From an uncultured Collinsella sp. (GTDB taxonomy: Bacteria; Actinomycetota; Coriobacteriia; Coriobacteriales; Coriobacteriaceae), in assembly GCA_958428675.1 (NCBI GenBank), contig CAUAGV010000004.1:1-29037 (forward strand): a DNA stretch of 29,037 bases. The letters run 5' to 3'. Below are positions 1 through 8,128 of this stretch, piece after piece. Both the position numbers and the translations under genes were made by a program. The notes under the pieces were generated by a model. It saw only the letters and a program-made list of their open reading frames with translations. It was not told the origin of the DNA and ran no database searches. Every line of letters begins with the position of its first letter. Position 1 is the stretch's first letter.

Positions 1-139
1 AAACAAAACCGTCCCCAAACGGTCGGTCCCGCCGTGCGGCAAGGTTCCGTTTGTTGGCTACAACTATAGCGCTCTAATTCTATAAGTAAAGCGTCTTTTT
101 CTTTTTTCTTTCTCGAACTTCTTAGATAAGAGTTATATG

Positions 140-198
140 GATGCCTTACAGAGGGTTATACTTACTTATGTATTTATGTATGTTAGAAAGGAGGTTCC
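140..198 (+). promoter_or_regulatory. AT-rich upstream region of the GntR-type gene with strong ribosome site
   Basis: Bases 1-198 hold no gene that I can see. From about 140 to 190 the sequence is AT-rich, unlike its surroundings, with a TATACT-like box at about 158-164 and near-direct repeats of TTATGTA at about 167-182. A strong AAAGGAGG ribosome site lies just before the ATG at 199. The repeats could be an operator for the regulator itself, as is common for autoregulated GntR genes, but no convincing -35 box is visible, so this is inference. Confidence 0.35.
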
Positions 199-918
199 AT
201 GATTCCCAAATACGAGGCAATAGCTGCAGATATCCGTCGAAGCATCGAGGACGGCGCTCTTAAACCGGGCGACAAGCTACCCACCGTCGTTGAGTTCTGC
301 GAGCTCTATAGCGTTTCCAAAATCACCGTCAAGCGAGCTATCGAGCAGATCACCGAGGAGGGCCTTGTCACCAGCCGGCGCGGGTCGGGCACCTACGTTA
401 AGGACACGGCGGGTCTTCCCGACCAGGCATTTTTCCAGGGCAAGAATGACCGCGCCCAGGGTTTTTCGTATGAGCACCGCGGGGAGAAGGTAACCTCGGT
501 GGTCTACGATTTCTCGATTGTCAATCCACCAGCGGACGTCGCTACTCAGCTGGGAATTGCCGAGGACGACTTTGCCTATCACATCGTGCGCGTGCGCCAG
601 GTCGACGAGAAGCCCATCGTCATCGAGTACACCTACATGCCTCTCGAGCTGATACCGGGCCTTAAAAAGAAGGACCTGTACGGATCGGTCTATAGCTTTA
701 TCCGCGAGCAATGCGGGCTGAAGATTTCGAGCTTCCACCGCACCATCCGTGCCGTGGCGGCAACCGAGGAAGAGGCCGAGCGCCTGGACACCAAACCCGG
801 CGCTCCCCTGCTCGAGCTCAACCAGATTGGCTTTTTGGATAGCGGCAACGCCTTTGAGTACTCAATCTCGCGCAACGTCGGCGACCGCTTTGAGCTGCAC
901 AACGTAACGTTGGCATAG
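199..918 (+). CDS. GntR/HutC-type transcriptional regulator (UTRA domain)
   Basis: This is a 239-residue DNA-binding regulator. Residues 1-70 form a GntR winged helix-turn-helix, with PKYEAIAADIRRSIEDGALK, the LKPGDKLPT turn and the GLVTSRRGSGTYV wing clearly visible. Residues about 85-235 match a UTRA ligand-binding domain, which in this subfamily binds small effectors such as sugar phosphates and releases the protein from DNA. The length is typical. The start is fixed by AAAGGAGGTTCC just before the ATG. A mannose-6-phosphate isomerase gene follows 75 bp downstream on the same strand, so a sugar-related effector is plausible, but the ligand cannot be read from the sequence. Family assignment is sure; target genes are not. 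Confidence 0.93.
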   Translation: MIPKYEAIAADIRRSIEDGALKPGDKLPTVVEFCELYSVSKITVKRAIEQITEEGLVTSRRGSGTYVKDTAGLPDQAFFQGKNDRAQGFSYEHRGEKVTSVVYDFSIVNPPADVATQLGIAEDDFAYHIVRVRQVDEKPIVIEYTYMPLELIPGLKKKDLYGSVYSFIREQCGLKISSFHRTIRAVAATEEEAERLDTKPGAPLLELNQIGFLDSGNAFEYSISRNVGDRFELHNVTLA

Positions 919-993
919 GTTTTTGTAGTCAGGCGGGCGCTCGTTACGACTCGATTAGAGCGGGCGGCCGCGCAACACCATGGGGGTATGAAC

Positions 994-1926
994 ATGTCCG
1001 ATTTGATTAAACTGACGCCGATCTTCCACGAGAAAATCTGGGGCGGCCGCCAGCTCGAAACCGTATTTGGCTACGACATTCCCGAGGGTCCCATCGGTGA
1101 GTGCTGGGCCATCTCGGCACACCCCAACGGCGACTGCCAGATCGCTGAGGGCCCGTACGCCGGTCACACGCTGTCATGGCTGTGGGCCGAGCACCGCGAA
1201 CTCTTTGGCAACTGCAAGGGCAAGGAGTTCCCGCTGCTCATTAAGATTCTGGACGCCAAGGACGACCTTTCGATCCAGATTCATCCCAACGACGAGTACG
1301 CCGCCGAGCACGAGAACGGCAGCCTGGGCAAAACCGAGTGCTGGTACGTGCTGGATTGCGAGCCCGGCGCCACGATCATCGTCGGGCAGCGCGCCAATGA
1401 CCGCGCCGAGGCCGCACAGATGATCGAGGACGGCCGCTGGGACGACATGCTCAACGTGCTGCCGATCCACAAGGGCGACTTTTTCCAGATTGACTCCGGC
1501 ACCGTGCACGCCATCAAGACCGGCACGCTCATTTTGGAGACGCAGCAGTCGAGCGACGTGACGTATCGCCTGTACGACTACGACCGCCCCGGCACCGACG
1601 GCAAGCTGCGCCCGCTGCACATTGAGCAGAGCCTCGACTGCATCGACTTTGATGTTCAGGCACCGACCGACGGCACCGTGACCGCGCCCGAGATTGACGG
1701 CGTAACCGAGCTCGAGTCCAACCCCTGCTACACCGTCGATCGCGTGCGCGTCGACGGCAGCAAGACCCTCGACCAGCACTGGCCCTTCATGTGTCTTTCG
1801 GTCATCGACGGCGAAGGCACCGTGTGCGGCGACCCCGTCCACAAGGGCAGCCACCTGCTGGCTCCGAGCACCGTGAACCAGATCGAACTCGAAGGCAAAA
1901 TGGAACTGATCATCAGCCACCTCTAG
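994..1926 (+). CDS. manA: Mannose-6-phosphate isomerase, short type
   Basis: This 310-residue protein interconverts mannose 6-phosphate and fructose 6-phosphate in the cytoplasm. It has the class I phosphomannose isomerase cupin fold in its short bacterial form. The zinc-site pattern is present: Gln95 and His97 in SIQIHPND, Glu115 in GKTECWY, and His172 in GTVHAIKTG. The FHEKIWGG motif near the N-terminus and ILETQQSSDVTYRLYDYDR are also family hallmarks. An ATG at 988 is possible, but GGGGGT ends too close to it, while the ATG at 994 has normal spacing. The gene follows the GntR/UTRA regulator and ends at a hairpin shared with the convergent helicase gene. It would feed mannose taken up by a PTS into glycolysis. 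Confidence 0.94.
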   Translation: MSDLIKLTPIFHEKIWGGRQLETVFGYDIPEGPIGECWAISAHPNGDCQIAEGPYAGHTLSWLWAEHRELFGNCKGKEFPLLIKILDAKDDLSIQIHPNDEYAAEHENGSLGKTECWYVLDCEPGATIIVGQRANDRAEAAQMIEDGRWDDMLNVLPIHKGDFFQIDSGTVHAIKTGTLILETQQSSDVTYRLYDYDRPGTDGKLRPLHIEQSLDCIDFDVQAPTDGTVTAPEIDGVTELESNPCYTVDRVRVDGSKTLDQHWPFMCLSVIDGEGTVCGDPVHKGSHLLAPSTVNQIELEGKMELIISHL

Positions 1927-1953
1927 GTCGCAACAACAACCAAAACGAAACAA

Positions 1954-1985
1954 GGGGCTCCCCCGTTCATCAACGGAGGAGCCCC
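1954..1985. terminator. Bidirectional hairpin between manA and pcrA
   Basis: GGGGCTCCCCCGTT pairs with AACGGAGGAGCCCC around a 4-nt loop, with one mismatch. On the minus strand the stem is followed by TTGTTTCGTTTT; on the plus strand a T-run appears only about 12 nt later. It lies between two convergent genes and may stop transcription from both sides. Confidence 0.6.
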
Positions 1986-2102
1986 TACTCACATCTATTT
2001 TTCTATCAGCCCACCCGGCTCTCCAGACCAAAAGGTGAACGAGCAAAGCGACGTTCGCAAGCTGCAGGCCAAAGCCCCCGGCGCGCCCGGTCAACCTCGC
2101 AG

Positions 2103-5006
2103 TTAGGCATTCAGCTTGACGATCGGTGCAAAGCCCTTCATCAACTTTTTGGTCTGGCCGGTTTTTTCGAATTGGACCTCGATCATGTCTCCGGCGACCG
2201 AGATCACGGTACCCGTGCCAAAGGTCTTGTGACTCACGGTATCGCCCGCGGCAAAGTCCTGCGACGCGCTAGCGCGATCGACCTTGCGCTCCACCGTCGG
2301 CGACACCTTAGATGACGGCTTTTTGGCTCGCGGCGCGCCTGAGCCAAAGGTCGAGGCAACACGGCCGGCGTCGGGCGAAACCCCACGATGGCGCTCGGTC
2401 CCGTAACTGCTGCCGCCAAAGAAATCGTCGAAGCTCGACCCGCCGCGCGAGCCAGAGCCGCCCGTCGAGCGCGTACGCGAGCCAAACACCTTGCCGCCGT
2501 ACATATCCGAGCCCATGCCCGATCCAAAGGTGCCGTGACGGTCGCCGCGCTTCTCCCAGCCCGTGCCCTCAAAACCGGCAGAACCGATGCCGCTAAACTC
2601 GATATCCTCAAACGGAATCTCGTTGAGGAAGCGCGAGCGCGGATTGGCAGAGGTCGAGCCGTAGGTGCGGCGCGTGGCCGCATACGTCAGGAACAGGCGC
2701 TTACGGGCACGCGTGATGGCGACGTAGGCCAGGCGACGCTCTTCCTCGAGCTTGCCCGGATCGTCGCTGCCGCCAAAGTCGTGCACGTGCGGGAAGATGC
2801 CCTCCTCCATGCCGGCAACGAAGACCGCAGGGAACTCCAGGCCCTTGGCGGAGTGGATAGTCATCATGGTAATGGCATGCGTCTCGCCGGCAAGAGAATC
2901 CAGGTCGGAACGCAGGGCCAGCCACTCCATGAGGGCGGGCAGCGCCTTGCAGGTAAGCGGGCCATAGGTGCGCTCAATCTCGTCGGCATGCACGGCACCC
3001 GCGGGCAGCTCCGTCGGCGCGGCATAGGCATTGCCCGCGATGGCGGCAGCCAGAGCATCCTGCGGAGAAAGCGCCGGGGCCGCCAGGCTATCGAGCGGAT
3101 TGGAACCCGCGGCATCACGCGCGCCAACGAGCGCCTCAAACGAGGATGCCGGGGCAGACGGCCCCGGTTCAGGCGCAGGCGCGCTCACCACGACGGGCTC
3201 GGACTCGGCGCCGGCCGGTACATCGGCAACGCCAGCCGCGCGCAGCTCTTCCAAGCTCTCGAGCGTACCCTCGATATCCTCGTGCGTCTCTTCAAATTCG
3301 GCAGCAACGCCCAAGAATTCCTGAATGTTCTCGGCGCGGCTCTCAGACTCCATGGTGCCCTCGGCGCGGAACGCCTGCAGCAGGCCCGTTTTGTCGACAA
3401 TCATCTCGACGACGTCCTTGAGCTCGCCGTCCATGCGACGGCCCTCGCGCACCAGCGCCACAAAACTCGACAGGCCGTTACGCACCTTGGCGCTAAACAT
3501 GCCCGTCTCGGCCGTCGCGATCTCGCAGGCTTGGAAGAACGAGCAGCGGTTATCGCGCGCCAGCTGCTCAATCTTTTGGATCGAGGTGGAGCCGATACCG
3601 CGTCGCGGCGTATTGATGACACGCTTGACGCTCATCTCATCTGCCGGGTTCACAATCATCTTGAGGTAGGCCATGACGTCGCGGATCTCGGCGCGGTCGA
3701 AGAATCGCGTGCCGCCCACGATCTTGTAGGGTACGCCCGCGCGCAGGAACATATCTTCGAGAATACGCGACTGGGCGTTGGTGCGGTAGAACACGGCGAT
3801 GTCGTCGTAGCTTGTGCCCTTGGAGTGCAGCTTTTCGATCTCGCCGGCAATCCAGCGGCCCTCATCGCGCTCATCGCTCGCCTGGAAGGCCTGGATCTTC
3901 TCGCCGTCGCCCTCTGCCGTGAACAGGCGCTTGTCCTTGCGCTGCGAGTTGTGGCGCACCACGGCGTTGGCGGCGCTCAGGATGTGACCCGTGGAGCGGT
4001 AGTTCTGCTCCAACTTGACGGTCTTGCAGTTTTTAAAGTCCTTCTCGAAGTCCAGGATGTTGGTGATATCGGCGCCGCGCCAGCTGTAAATGGACTGGTC
4101 GTCGTCACCCACGACCATGAGGTTTTGGTACTTGGCGGCCAGCAGGTTGGCGATCTCGTACTGGACGTGGTTGGTGTCCTGATACTCGTCGACGCTAATG
4201 TAGCGGAAGCGCTCCTGATACTTGTCGAGCACCTCGGGGCGGGTGCGCAGTAGCTCGAGCGTGCGCACGAGTAGGTCGTCGAAGTCCATGGCGTTGGCAG
4301 CGCGCAGGCGGCGCTCCAGCTCCATATAGACCTGCGCGGCCTTTTTGTCGTTGGGGCTGTCGGCGGATTTGAGCATGTCCTCGGGCCCGATCATGGCGTT
4401 TTTGGCCGAGCTGATTTTGCTACGGATCATGTTGATGGGGAACTGCTTTTGCTCAATGCCGAGCGCCTGCATAATGTCGCGCACCATGCGCTTTGAGTCG
4501 TCATCATCGTAGATGGTGAACTGGCCGGTGTAGCCCAGCAGGTCGGCGTCCTCGCGCAGCATACGCACGCACATGGCGTGGAAGGTGCACACCCACATGC
4601 CGCGAGTGCCGTTGGGAATGAGCGCTGCCAGACGCTCGCGCATCTCGGCCGCAGCCTTGTTGGTAAACGTGATGGCCAGGACCTGCCAGGGCTTAACGCC
4701 CAGGTCGCCCAGCATGTGCGCGATGCGGAAGGTCAGAACGCGGGTCTTGCCCGAGCCGGCGCCGGCAAGGACCAGCAACGGGCCCTCGGTGGTCAGGACC
4801 GCCTCGCGCTGGGCGGGGTTGAGGCTGTCGATGTCGACGAGCGGCTTGGCGGGCTTGGGCGCCGGGGCCGGGGCGTCGTAGATGTCGAGCGGGACGAGCT
4901 CGGGTTCCGGCGCGGCGGGGGCGGCGTATACATCGAGTGGTACGGGCTCCGGTGCGGGCGGCACGGGTACCGCGGTGTTTCTTTCCCAGGGCAGCGGCTG
5001 GGTCAT
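2103..5006 (-). CDS. pcrA: ATP-dependent DNA helicase of the UvrD/PcrA type
   Basis: This is a 967-residue superfamily 1A helicase that unwinds DNA 3' to 5' in repair and replication restart. Walker A AGAGSGKT is at 81-88, motif II DEYQDTN at 273-279, motif III VVGDDDQSIYSWRGA at 298-312, and TIHSAKGLEFPAVFVAGMEEGIFPH at about 716-740. The C-terminus has the PcrA-type domain GDTVSHKTFGTGTVISVAGD. The start is the ATG at 5006 behind GAGGAGTCGCCC; the frame stays open upstream without a ribosome site. At 967 residues it is longer than the usual 720-780. It carries a Pro/Ala-rich N-terminal extension with an internal repeat (PVPLDVYAAPAAPE and LVPLDIYDAPAPAP) and a roughly 95-residue Ala/Pro-rich insertion at about 590-686. 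A Gly/Ser-rich linker precedes the last domain. Function is secure; the role of the extensions is unknown. Confidence 0.95.
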   Translation of the reverse strand: MTQPLPWERNTAVPVPPAPEPVPLDVYAAPAAPEPELVPLDIYDAPAPAPKPAKPLVDIDSLNPAQREAVLTTEGPLLVLAGAGSGKTRVLTFRIAHMLGDLGVKPWQVLAITFTNKAAAEMRERLAALIPNGTRGMWVCTFHAMCVRMLREDADLLGYTGQFTIYDDDDSKRMVRDIMQALGIEQKQFPINMIRSKISSAKNAMIGPEDMLKSADSPNDKKAAQVYMELERRLRAANAMDFDDLLVRTLELLRTRPEVLDKYQERFRYISVDEYQDTNHVQYEIANLLAAKYQNLMVVGDDDQSIYSWRGADITNILDFEKDFKNCKTVKLEQNYRSTGHILSAANAVVRHNSQRKDKRLFTAEGDGEKIQAFQASDERDEGRWIAGEIEKLHSKGTSYDDIAVFYRTNAQSRILEDMFLRAGVPYKIVGGTRFFDRAEIRDVMAYLKMIVNPADEMSVKRVINTPRRGIGSTSIQKIEQLARDNRCSFFQACEIATAETGMFSAKVRNGLSSFVALVREGRRMDGELKDVVEMIVDKTGLLQAFRAEGTMESESRAENIQEFLGVAAEFEETHEDIEGTLESLEELRAAGVADVPAGAESEPVVVSAPAPEPGPSAPASSFEALVGARDAAGSNPLDSLAAPALSPQDALAAAIAGNAYAAPTELPAGAVHADEIERTYGPLTCKALPALMEWLALRSDLDSLAGETHAITMMTIHSAKGLEFPAVFVAGMEEGIFPHVHDFGGSDDPGKLEEERRLAYVAITRARKRLFLTYAATRRTYGSTSANPRSRFLNEIPFEDIEFSGIGSAGFEGTGWEKRGDRHGTFGSGMGSDMYGGKVFGSRTRSTGGSGSRGGSSFDDFFGGSSYGTERHRGVSPDAGRVASTFGSGAPRAKKPSSKVSPTVERKVDRASASQDFAAGDTVSHKTFGTGTVISVAGDMIEVQFEKTGQTKKLMKGFAPIVKLNA

Positions 5007-5146
5007 GGGCGACTCCTCATCTGACGGACGGCGCGCCTGCGGGCAGCGCCATAGTTTGAGCCGTACCAGTATACCGAGCCGCGCGGACACCGACGTAAAT
5101 CACACCGCGACTCCGTGCGCGATCGTCAGGCCCATCCCATCGCCCA

Positions 5147-5189
5147 AAAAAGAGGGCGGCATAGACCTTTTGGTCATGCCACCCTCTTT
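5147..5189 (-). terminator. Rho-independent terminator of uppP
   Basis: Read on the minus strand, GAGGGTGGCATGACC pairs with GGTCTATGCCGCCCTC around AAAA, followed by six T. It lies 45 bases after the uppP stop and ahead of pcrA, which is read in the same direction. Confidence 0.85.
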
Positions 5190-5233
5190 GAATGACAAGT
5201 TGTCGCTCTGGCCGCCGCGCAGCGTCAACCAAA

Positions 5234-6214
5234 TTACAGGCCGAGCATAGGCTCCAGAACGAAGAAGTATGCGAGCACTACGATACCCAGGATGATGCGG
5301 TAAACACCGAAGCATTTAAAGTCGTGACGGCGGACGAAGCCCATGAGCCACTTGATGGCGATGAGCGAAACCACAAAGGCAACGACGCAGCCCACGCCCA
5401 AGATAGCGACCTCGTTGGCGCCGAACGTGCCACCCTTGATGAAGTACTTGACCAGCTTGAGCGCACTTGCGCCAAACATGACAGGGATGGCCAGGAAGAA
5501 CGTGAACTTGGACGCTACCGAGCGCGTGCAGCCCAAAAGCAGGCCACCGATGATGGTAGAACCGGAGCGAGACGTACCAGGTACCAGCGAAAGCACCTGG
5601 AAGCAGCCGATACCCAGCGCAGTCTTCCAGCTCAGGTCCTCGAGCGTAGTGATGGAGCCAAAGTCCAGATTCTCGTCATCGTCCTCATCCTCAGCGGTAG
5701 CCGCGGCGGGCGCCGCAAAGTGCGCACCGGCGGGACGTCCACCCGACACCACAGCACGCGAACCAAACGAACCGGCAACGGCCATTTCCTCGCGCTTGCT
5801 CGCGCGCCAGTTCTCGATCACGATAAACAGCACACCGTACACAATGAGCGCCAGCGCCACGACGGGAGCATTGTAGAAATGCTCCTCCATCCAGTCGTTG
5901 AGCGGCAGGCCGATCGCCGCCGCAGGAATGCAGCCGAGCACAATCTTGCCCCACAGCACCCAGGTGTCGCGGCGGCCCTCCTTGCCCTTGCTGGGCGAGA
6001 ACGGATTGAGCTCATGGAAGAACAGCACGCAGACGGCCAGAATGGCGCCGAGCTGAATCACGACCAGGAACATATTCCAGAACGTCTCGCTCACGTTCAT
6101 CTTGACGAACTCGTCCACCAAGATCATGTGACCCGTCGACGAAACGGGCAGCCATTCGGTGATGCCCTCGACCAGGCCCATGAAGGCAGATTTTAGAAGC
6201 TCGATAATATCCAA
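5234..6214 (-). CDS. uppP: Undecaprenyl-diphosphatase (BacA family)
   Basis: This membrane enzyme removes a phosphate from undecaprenyl diphosphate, recycling the lipid carrier for peptidoglycan. The two family signatures are visible: LVEGITEWLPVSSTGHMILV at residues 14-33 and PGTSRSGSTIIGG at 212-224, between several hydrophobic segments. The best start is a TTG at 6214, preceded by GAGGGGG at good spacing and giving the expected MDIIELLKS N-terminus; the upstream ATG at 6283 lacks support. The protein has 326 residues, about 50 more than usual. The excess is a hydrophilic loop at about 138-190 with an Ala/Gly-rich part and an acidic run (AEDEDDDENLD). It is transcribed alone, divergently from the stress-protein gene, and ends at its own terminator. 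Confidence 0.94.
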   Translation of the reverse strand: MDIIELLKSAFMGLVEGITEWLPVSSTGHMILVDEFVKMNVSETFWNMFLVVIQLGAILAVCVLFFHELNPFSPSKGKEGRRDTWVLWGKIVLGCIPAAAIGLPLNDWMEEHFYNAPVVALALIVYGVLFIVIENWRASKREEMAVAGSFGSRAVVSGGRPAGAHFAAPAAATAEDEDDDENLDFGSITTLEDLSWKTALGIGCFQVLSLVPGTSRSGSTIIGGLLLGCTRSVASKFTFFLAIPVMFGASALKLVKYFIKGGTFGANEVAILGVGCVVAFVVSLIAIKWLMGFVRRHDFKCFGVYRIILGIVVLAYFFVLEPMLGL

Positions 6215-6463
6215 AGGGACCCCCTCGTTAGACACCCGCCGGTAGATGTTCTGCGGACGATGCGGGCGATGTCCCATTATCAACCGTTGGCGGTGCGACC
6301 GCGCCTACCCTTACCAAAAAACTCGCCCGTTCACAGAATTGCGAGCGGTCAAACCGAAATCCTTGGGTATAACTGCAACAAGATAAAGTGTCCGGCGGCC
6401 AACGCACCCGCGCCCGCCCGACGCACGAGCCCCGCGCCCGTGCGATAGACCAAGGAGGAAACC

Positions 6464-6901
6464 ATGAACGAGGGCTACACCAAGGTATTTGTTTCACTCG
6501 ACGGTACTGAGCAGCAGGATTTTGTGCTCGCACGCGCCATCAAGGTCGCCGCGAACAACGGCGCCAAGCTGATCATCGGCCACGTCATCGACTCCACCGC
6601 ACTCGAGAGCGCCGGTTCCTATCCGGTCGACCTGGTCAACGGCTTGGAGGAGGCCTTTAACAACTCCATCGCCAAGCAGCTCGAGGAGGCCAAGGCCAAT
6701 CCCGACATTCCCGAGGTCGAGGTCATGATTCGTACCGGCCGCATTCGTGAGACGCTCAAGGATGAGATGCTCGACGTGGTCAAGCCCGATCTGGTGCTCT
6801 GCGGCGCCCGCGGCCTGTCCTCAATTAAATACGCGCTACTGGGCTCGATTTCGACGTTCCTGCTGCGCAATACGGACTGCGACATTTTGGTCGTGAAGTA
6901 G
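6464..6901 (+). CDS. Universal stress protein, UspA family
   Basis: This is a 145-residue single-domain cytoplasmic protein of the Usp fold. It starts with the typical beta strand KVFVSLDGTEQQDFVLARAI and ends with GARGLSSIKYALLGSISTFLLRNTDCDILVVK. That segment contains the G-2x-G-9x-G(S) nucleotide-binding motif, so this is probably an ATP-binding Usp. The start is set by AAGGAGGAAACC before the ATG. It stands alone, divergent from uppP across about 250 bp. A GGTATAAC box near 6370 may be its -10, but no good -35 is visible. The physiological trigger cannot be deduced. Confidence 0.92.
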   Translation: MNEGYTKVFVSLDGTEQQDFVLARAIKVAANNGAKLIIGHVIDSTALESAGSYPVDLVNGLEEAFNNSIAKQLEEAKANPDIPEVEVMIRTGRIRETLKDEMLDVVKPDLVLCGARGLSSIKYALLGSISTFLLRNTDCDILVVK

Positions 6902-6928
6902 GTTCCTTCCCGTCGGCGCAAGGCCTGC

Positions 6929-6990
6929 GGGGTTATCACGCCGACGTCCTCGCCGCTTCGCGGCTGCGGGATGTCGGCTTAGATAACCCC
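6929..6990. repeat. Large imperfect hairpin between uspA and pth
   Basis: GGGGTTATC begins the left arm and GATAACCCC ends the right arm. Between them the GCCGAC/GTCGGC and GCCG/CGGC blocks also pair, closing on a CTTCG loop. About 24 base pairs form with small bulges. No T-run follows on the plus strand, so it is not a standard terminator, though it could mark the uspA mRNA end. Confidence 0.6.
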
Positions 6991-7126
6991 TCCCGGCCTA
7001 CCGGGCTTCCTGCTGTCTCGGGGCAGCTGTTTTCTGAAATGACTTTGCCGCGCCCTTTCCTCGCCTTCGGCGGGCGTGATAGCCTTTGTCGTTGATTAAA
7101 CTTTTATGTGTAACGGAAGGACAAAT

Positions 7127-7756
7127 ATGGCAGCTGCACAGCCGCTTAAGATTCGCATGGTTGCCGGACTTGGCAACCCTGGCGATGAGTATGCCGAGAC
7201 CCGCCACAACGCTGGCTTCAAAGCAATCGACGAGTTGGCCCGTCAGGCCGGTGTCACCTACTGGAAAAACCAGGCAGGCGCCGAGGTCGCGCTCATCAAC
7301 ATCAACGATCCCGAGGAAGAGGGTGGCAAGCGCCAGATCGTGCTGGTCAAGCCGCAGTCGTACATGAACACCTCGGGCGGACCCATCTCCAAGCTCTGCC
7401 GCGAGTACAAGGTCAAGGCCGAGGAGCTGCTCGTGATTCACGACGAGCTCGACATTCCCGCCGGTGACGTGCGCGTCAAGGTGGGCGGAGGCCATGCCGG
7501 TCACAACGGCCTGCGCTCCATCATCGACAAGATGGGCAGCCGCGACTTTAGCCGTATCCGCACCGGCATCGGCAACCCTCCCGGCAAGATGGCCGTGGCA
7601 GACTATGTGCTCAAGCAGCTGCGCGCCCGCGAGGCCGAGGACTTCCAGGACACCTGCGCCCGCGCCGCAGATGCCGCCGGTCTGGCCATCGTCCACGGCG
7701 TAATCTACGCCCGCGACCACGTCAACGGCGCCGCCTCCGCCAACGGCAAGCACTAA
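7127..7756 (+). CDS. pth: Peptidyl-tRNA hydrolase
   Basis: This 209-residue cytoplasmic enzyme releases tRNA from peptidyl-tRNAs that drop off the ribosome. It shows MVAGLGNPGDEYAETRHNAG with the conserved Asn17 and catalytic His27, YMNTSG at 79-84, and HDELDIPAGDVRVKVGGGHAGHNGLRSI holding the conserved Asp106. An upstream in-frame ATG at 7106 has no ribosome site; the ATG at 7127 follows GGAAGGACAAAT. The stop codon TAA overlaps by two bases a dispersed hairpin repeat starting at 7755. A strong terminator follows about 100 bp later. The gene appears monocistronic. Confidence 0.96.
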   Translation: MAAAQPLKIRMVAGLGNPGDEYAETRHNAGFKAIDELARQAGVTYWKNQAGAEVALININDPEEEGGKRQIVLVKPQSYMNTSGGPISKLCREYKVKAEELLVIHDELDIPAGDVRVKVGGGHAGHNGLRSIIDKMGSRDFSRIRTGIGNPPGKMAVADYVLKQLRAREAEDFQDTCARAADAAGLAIVHGVIYARDHVNGAASANGKH

Positions 7757-7793
7757 AACCTACCGTTTAGGGATGTTTATTTTGGCAGGTTTT
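7755..7793 (-). repeat. Fixed-loop hairpin repeat, copy 1 (behind pth)
   Basis: On the minus strand the arms AAAACCTGCCA and CGGTAGGTTTT enclose AAATAAACATCCCTAAA. The stem matches the copy at 19277-19317 almost exactly; the loop is two bases shorter. The plus-strand TAA of pth shares its last two bases with the repeat. Confidence 0.8.
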
Positions 7794-7859
7794 ATCTGCG
7801 GAAACGCCCCGGTGGCCGCATCGCAATAAACCCCGCGCCGCCATACACGCATAACACCC

Positions 7860-7903
7860 CAAAGGGGGCCGGCCTCATCACAACCCGAGGCCGGCCCCCT
7901 TTG
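7860..7903 (+). terminator. Strong hairpin terminator behind pth
   Basis: A perfect stem of 17 base pairs (AAAGGGGGCCGGCCTC with GAGGCCGGCCCCCTTT plus one outer C-G pair) encloses a 10-nt loop and is followed by TTTGCCGTTTT. It sits between two inverted copies of the fixed-loop repeat. Confidence 0.85.
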
Positions 7904-7917
7904 CCGTTTTGCCTGAT

Positions 7918-7958
7918 AAAACCGACCAAAATAAACCTATCCCTATTTGGTAGGTCGA
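7918..7958 (+). repeat. Fixed-loop hairpin repeat, copy 2
   Basis: AAAACCGACCA, then a middle containing AATAAACCTATCCCTAT, then TGGTAGGTCGA. It aligns base for base with the 41-nt copy at 19277-19317. The outer stem has decayed at the right end, and the core reads TATCCC instead of TGTCCC. With copy 1 it forms an inverted pair bracketing the pth terminator. Confidence 0.75.
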
Positions 7959-8017
7959 AGTGGATAAACCCTTTTCCCAACCGCCGAAGACACACGTAAA
8001 CAGCATGTCCATGAGGG

Positions 8018-8061
8018 TATAATTTGCACCGTATGTCTGCACAACGCCTGTGCGCGTACGG
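8018..8061 (+). promoter_or_regulatory. Possible nfnA promoter -10 box and leader hairpin
   Basis: TATAAT at 8018-8023 is a perfect -10 box without a recognisable -35. Just downstream, 8029-8061 can fold as CCGTA/TACGG outside GCACA/TGTGC, followed by GTTTTACT, about 70 bases before nfnA. This could be the transcript start with a leader hairpin. The rest of 7757-8128 holds the two repeats and the pth terminator. Confidence 0.4.
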
Positions 8062-8128
8062 TTTTACTCGGGCTACCGTCCATTTCCGTGGAGGCACGGT
8101 TCGGCGGCCCTAACAAGAGAGGGGTTCT

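Noticed and set aside
2388..4253. A 621-codon open frame on the plus strand opposite pcrA
   Set aside because: It is a product of high GC and codon bias in the real gene. It lacks a ribosome site and known domains and is Arg/Ala/Gly-rich, while the opposite strand carries every helicase motif.
7760..7953. Inverted repeats around the pth terminator, considered as insertion-sequence ends
   Set aside because: The 120 bases between them hold only a terminator and no transposase, and both ends align with the stand-alone repeat behind purF.
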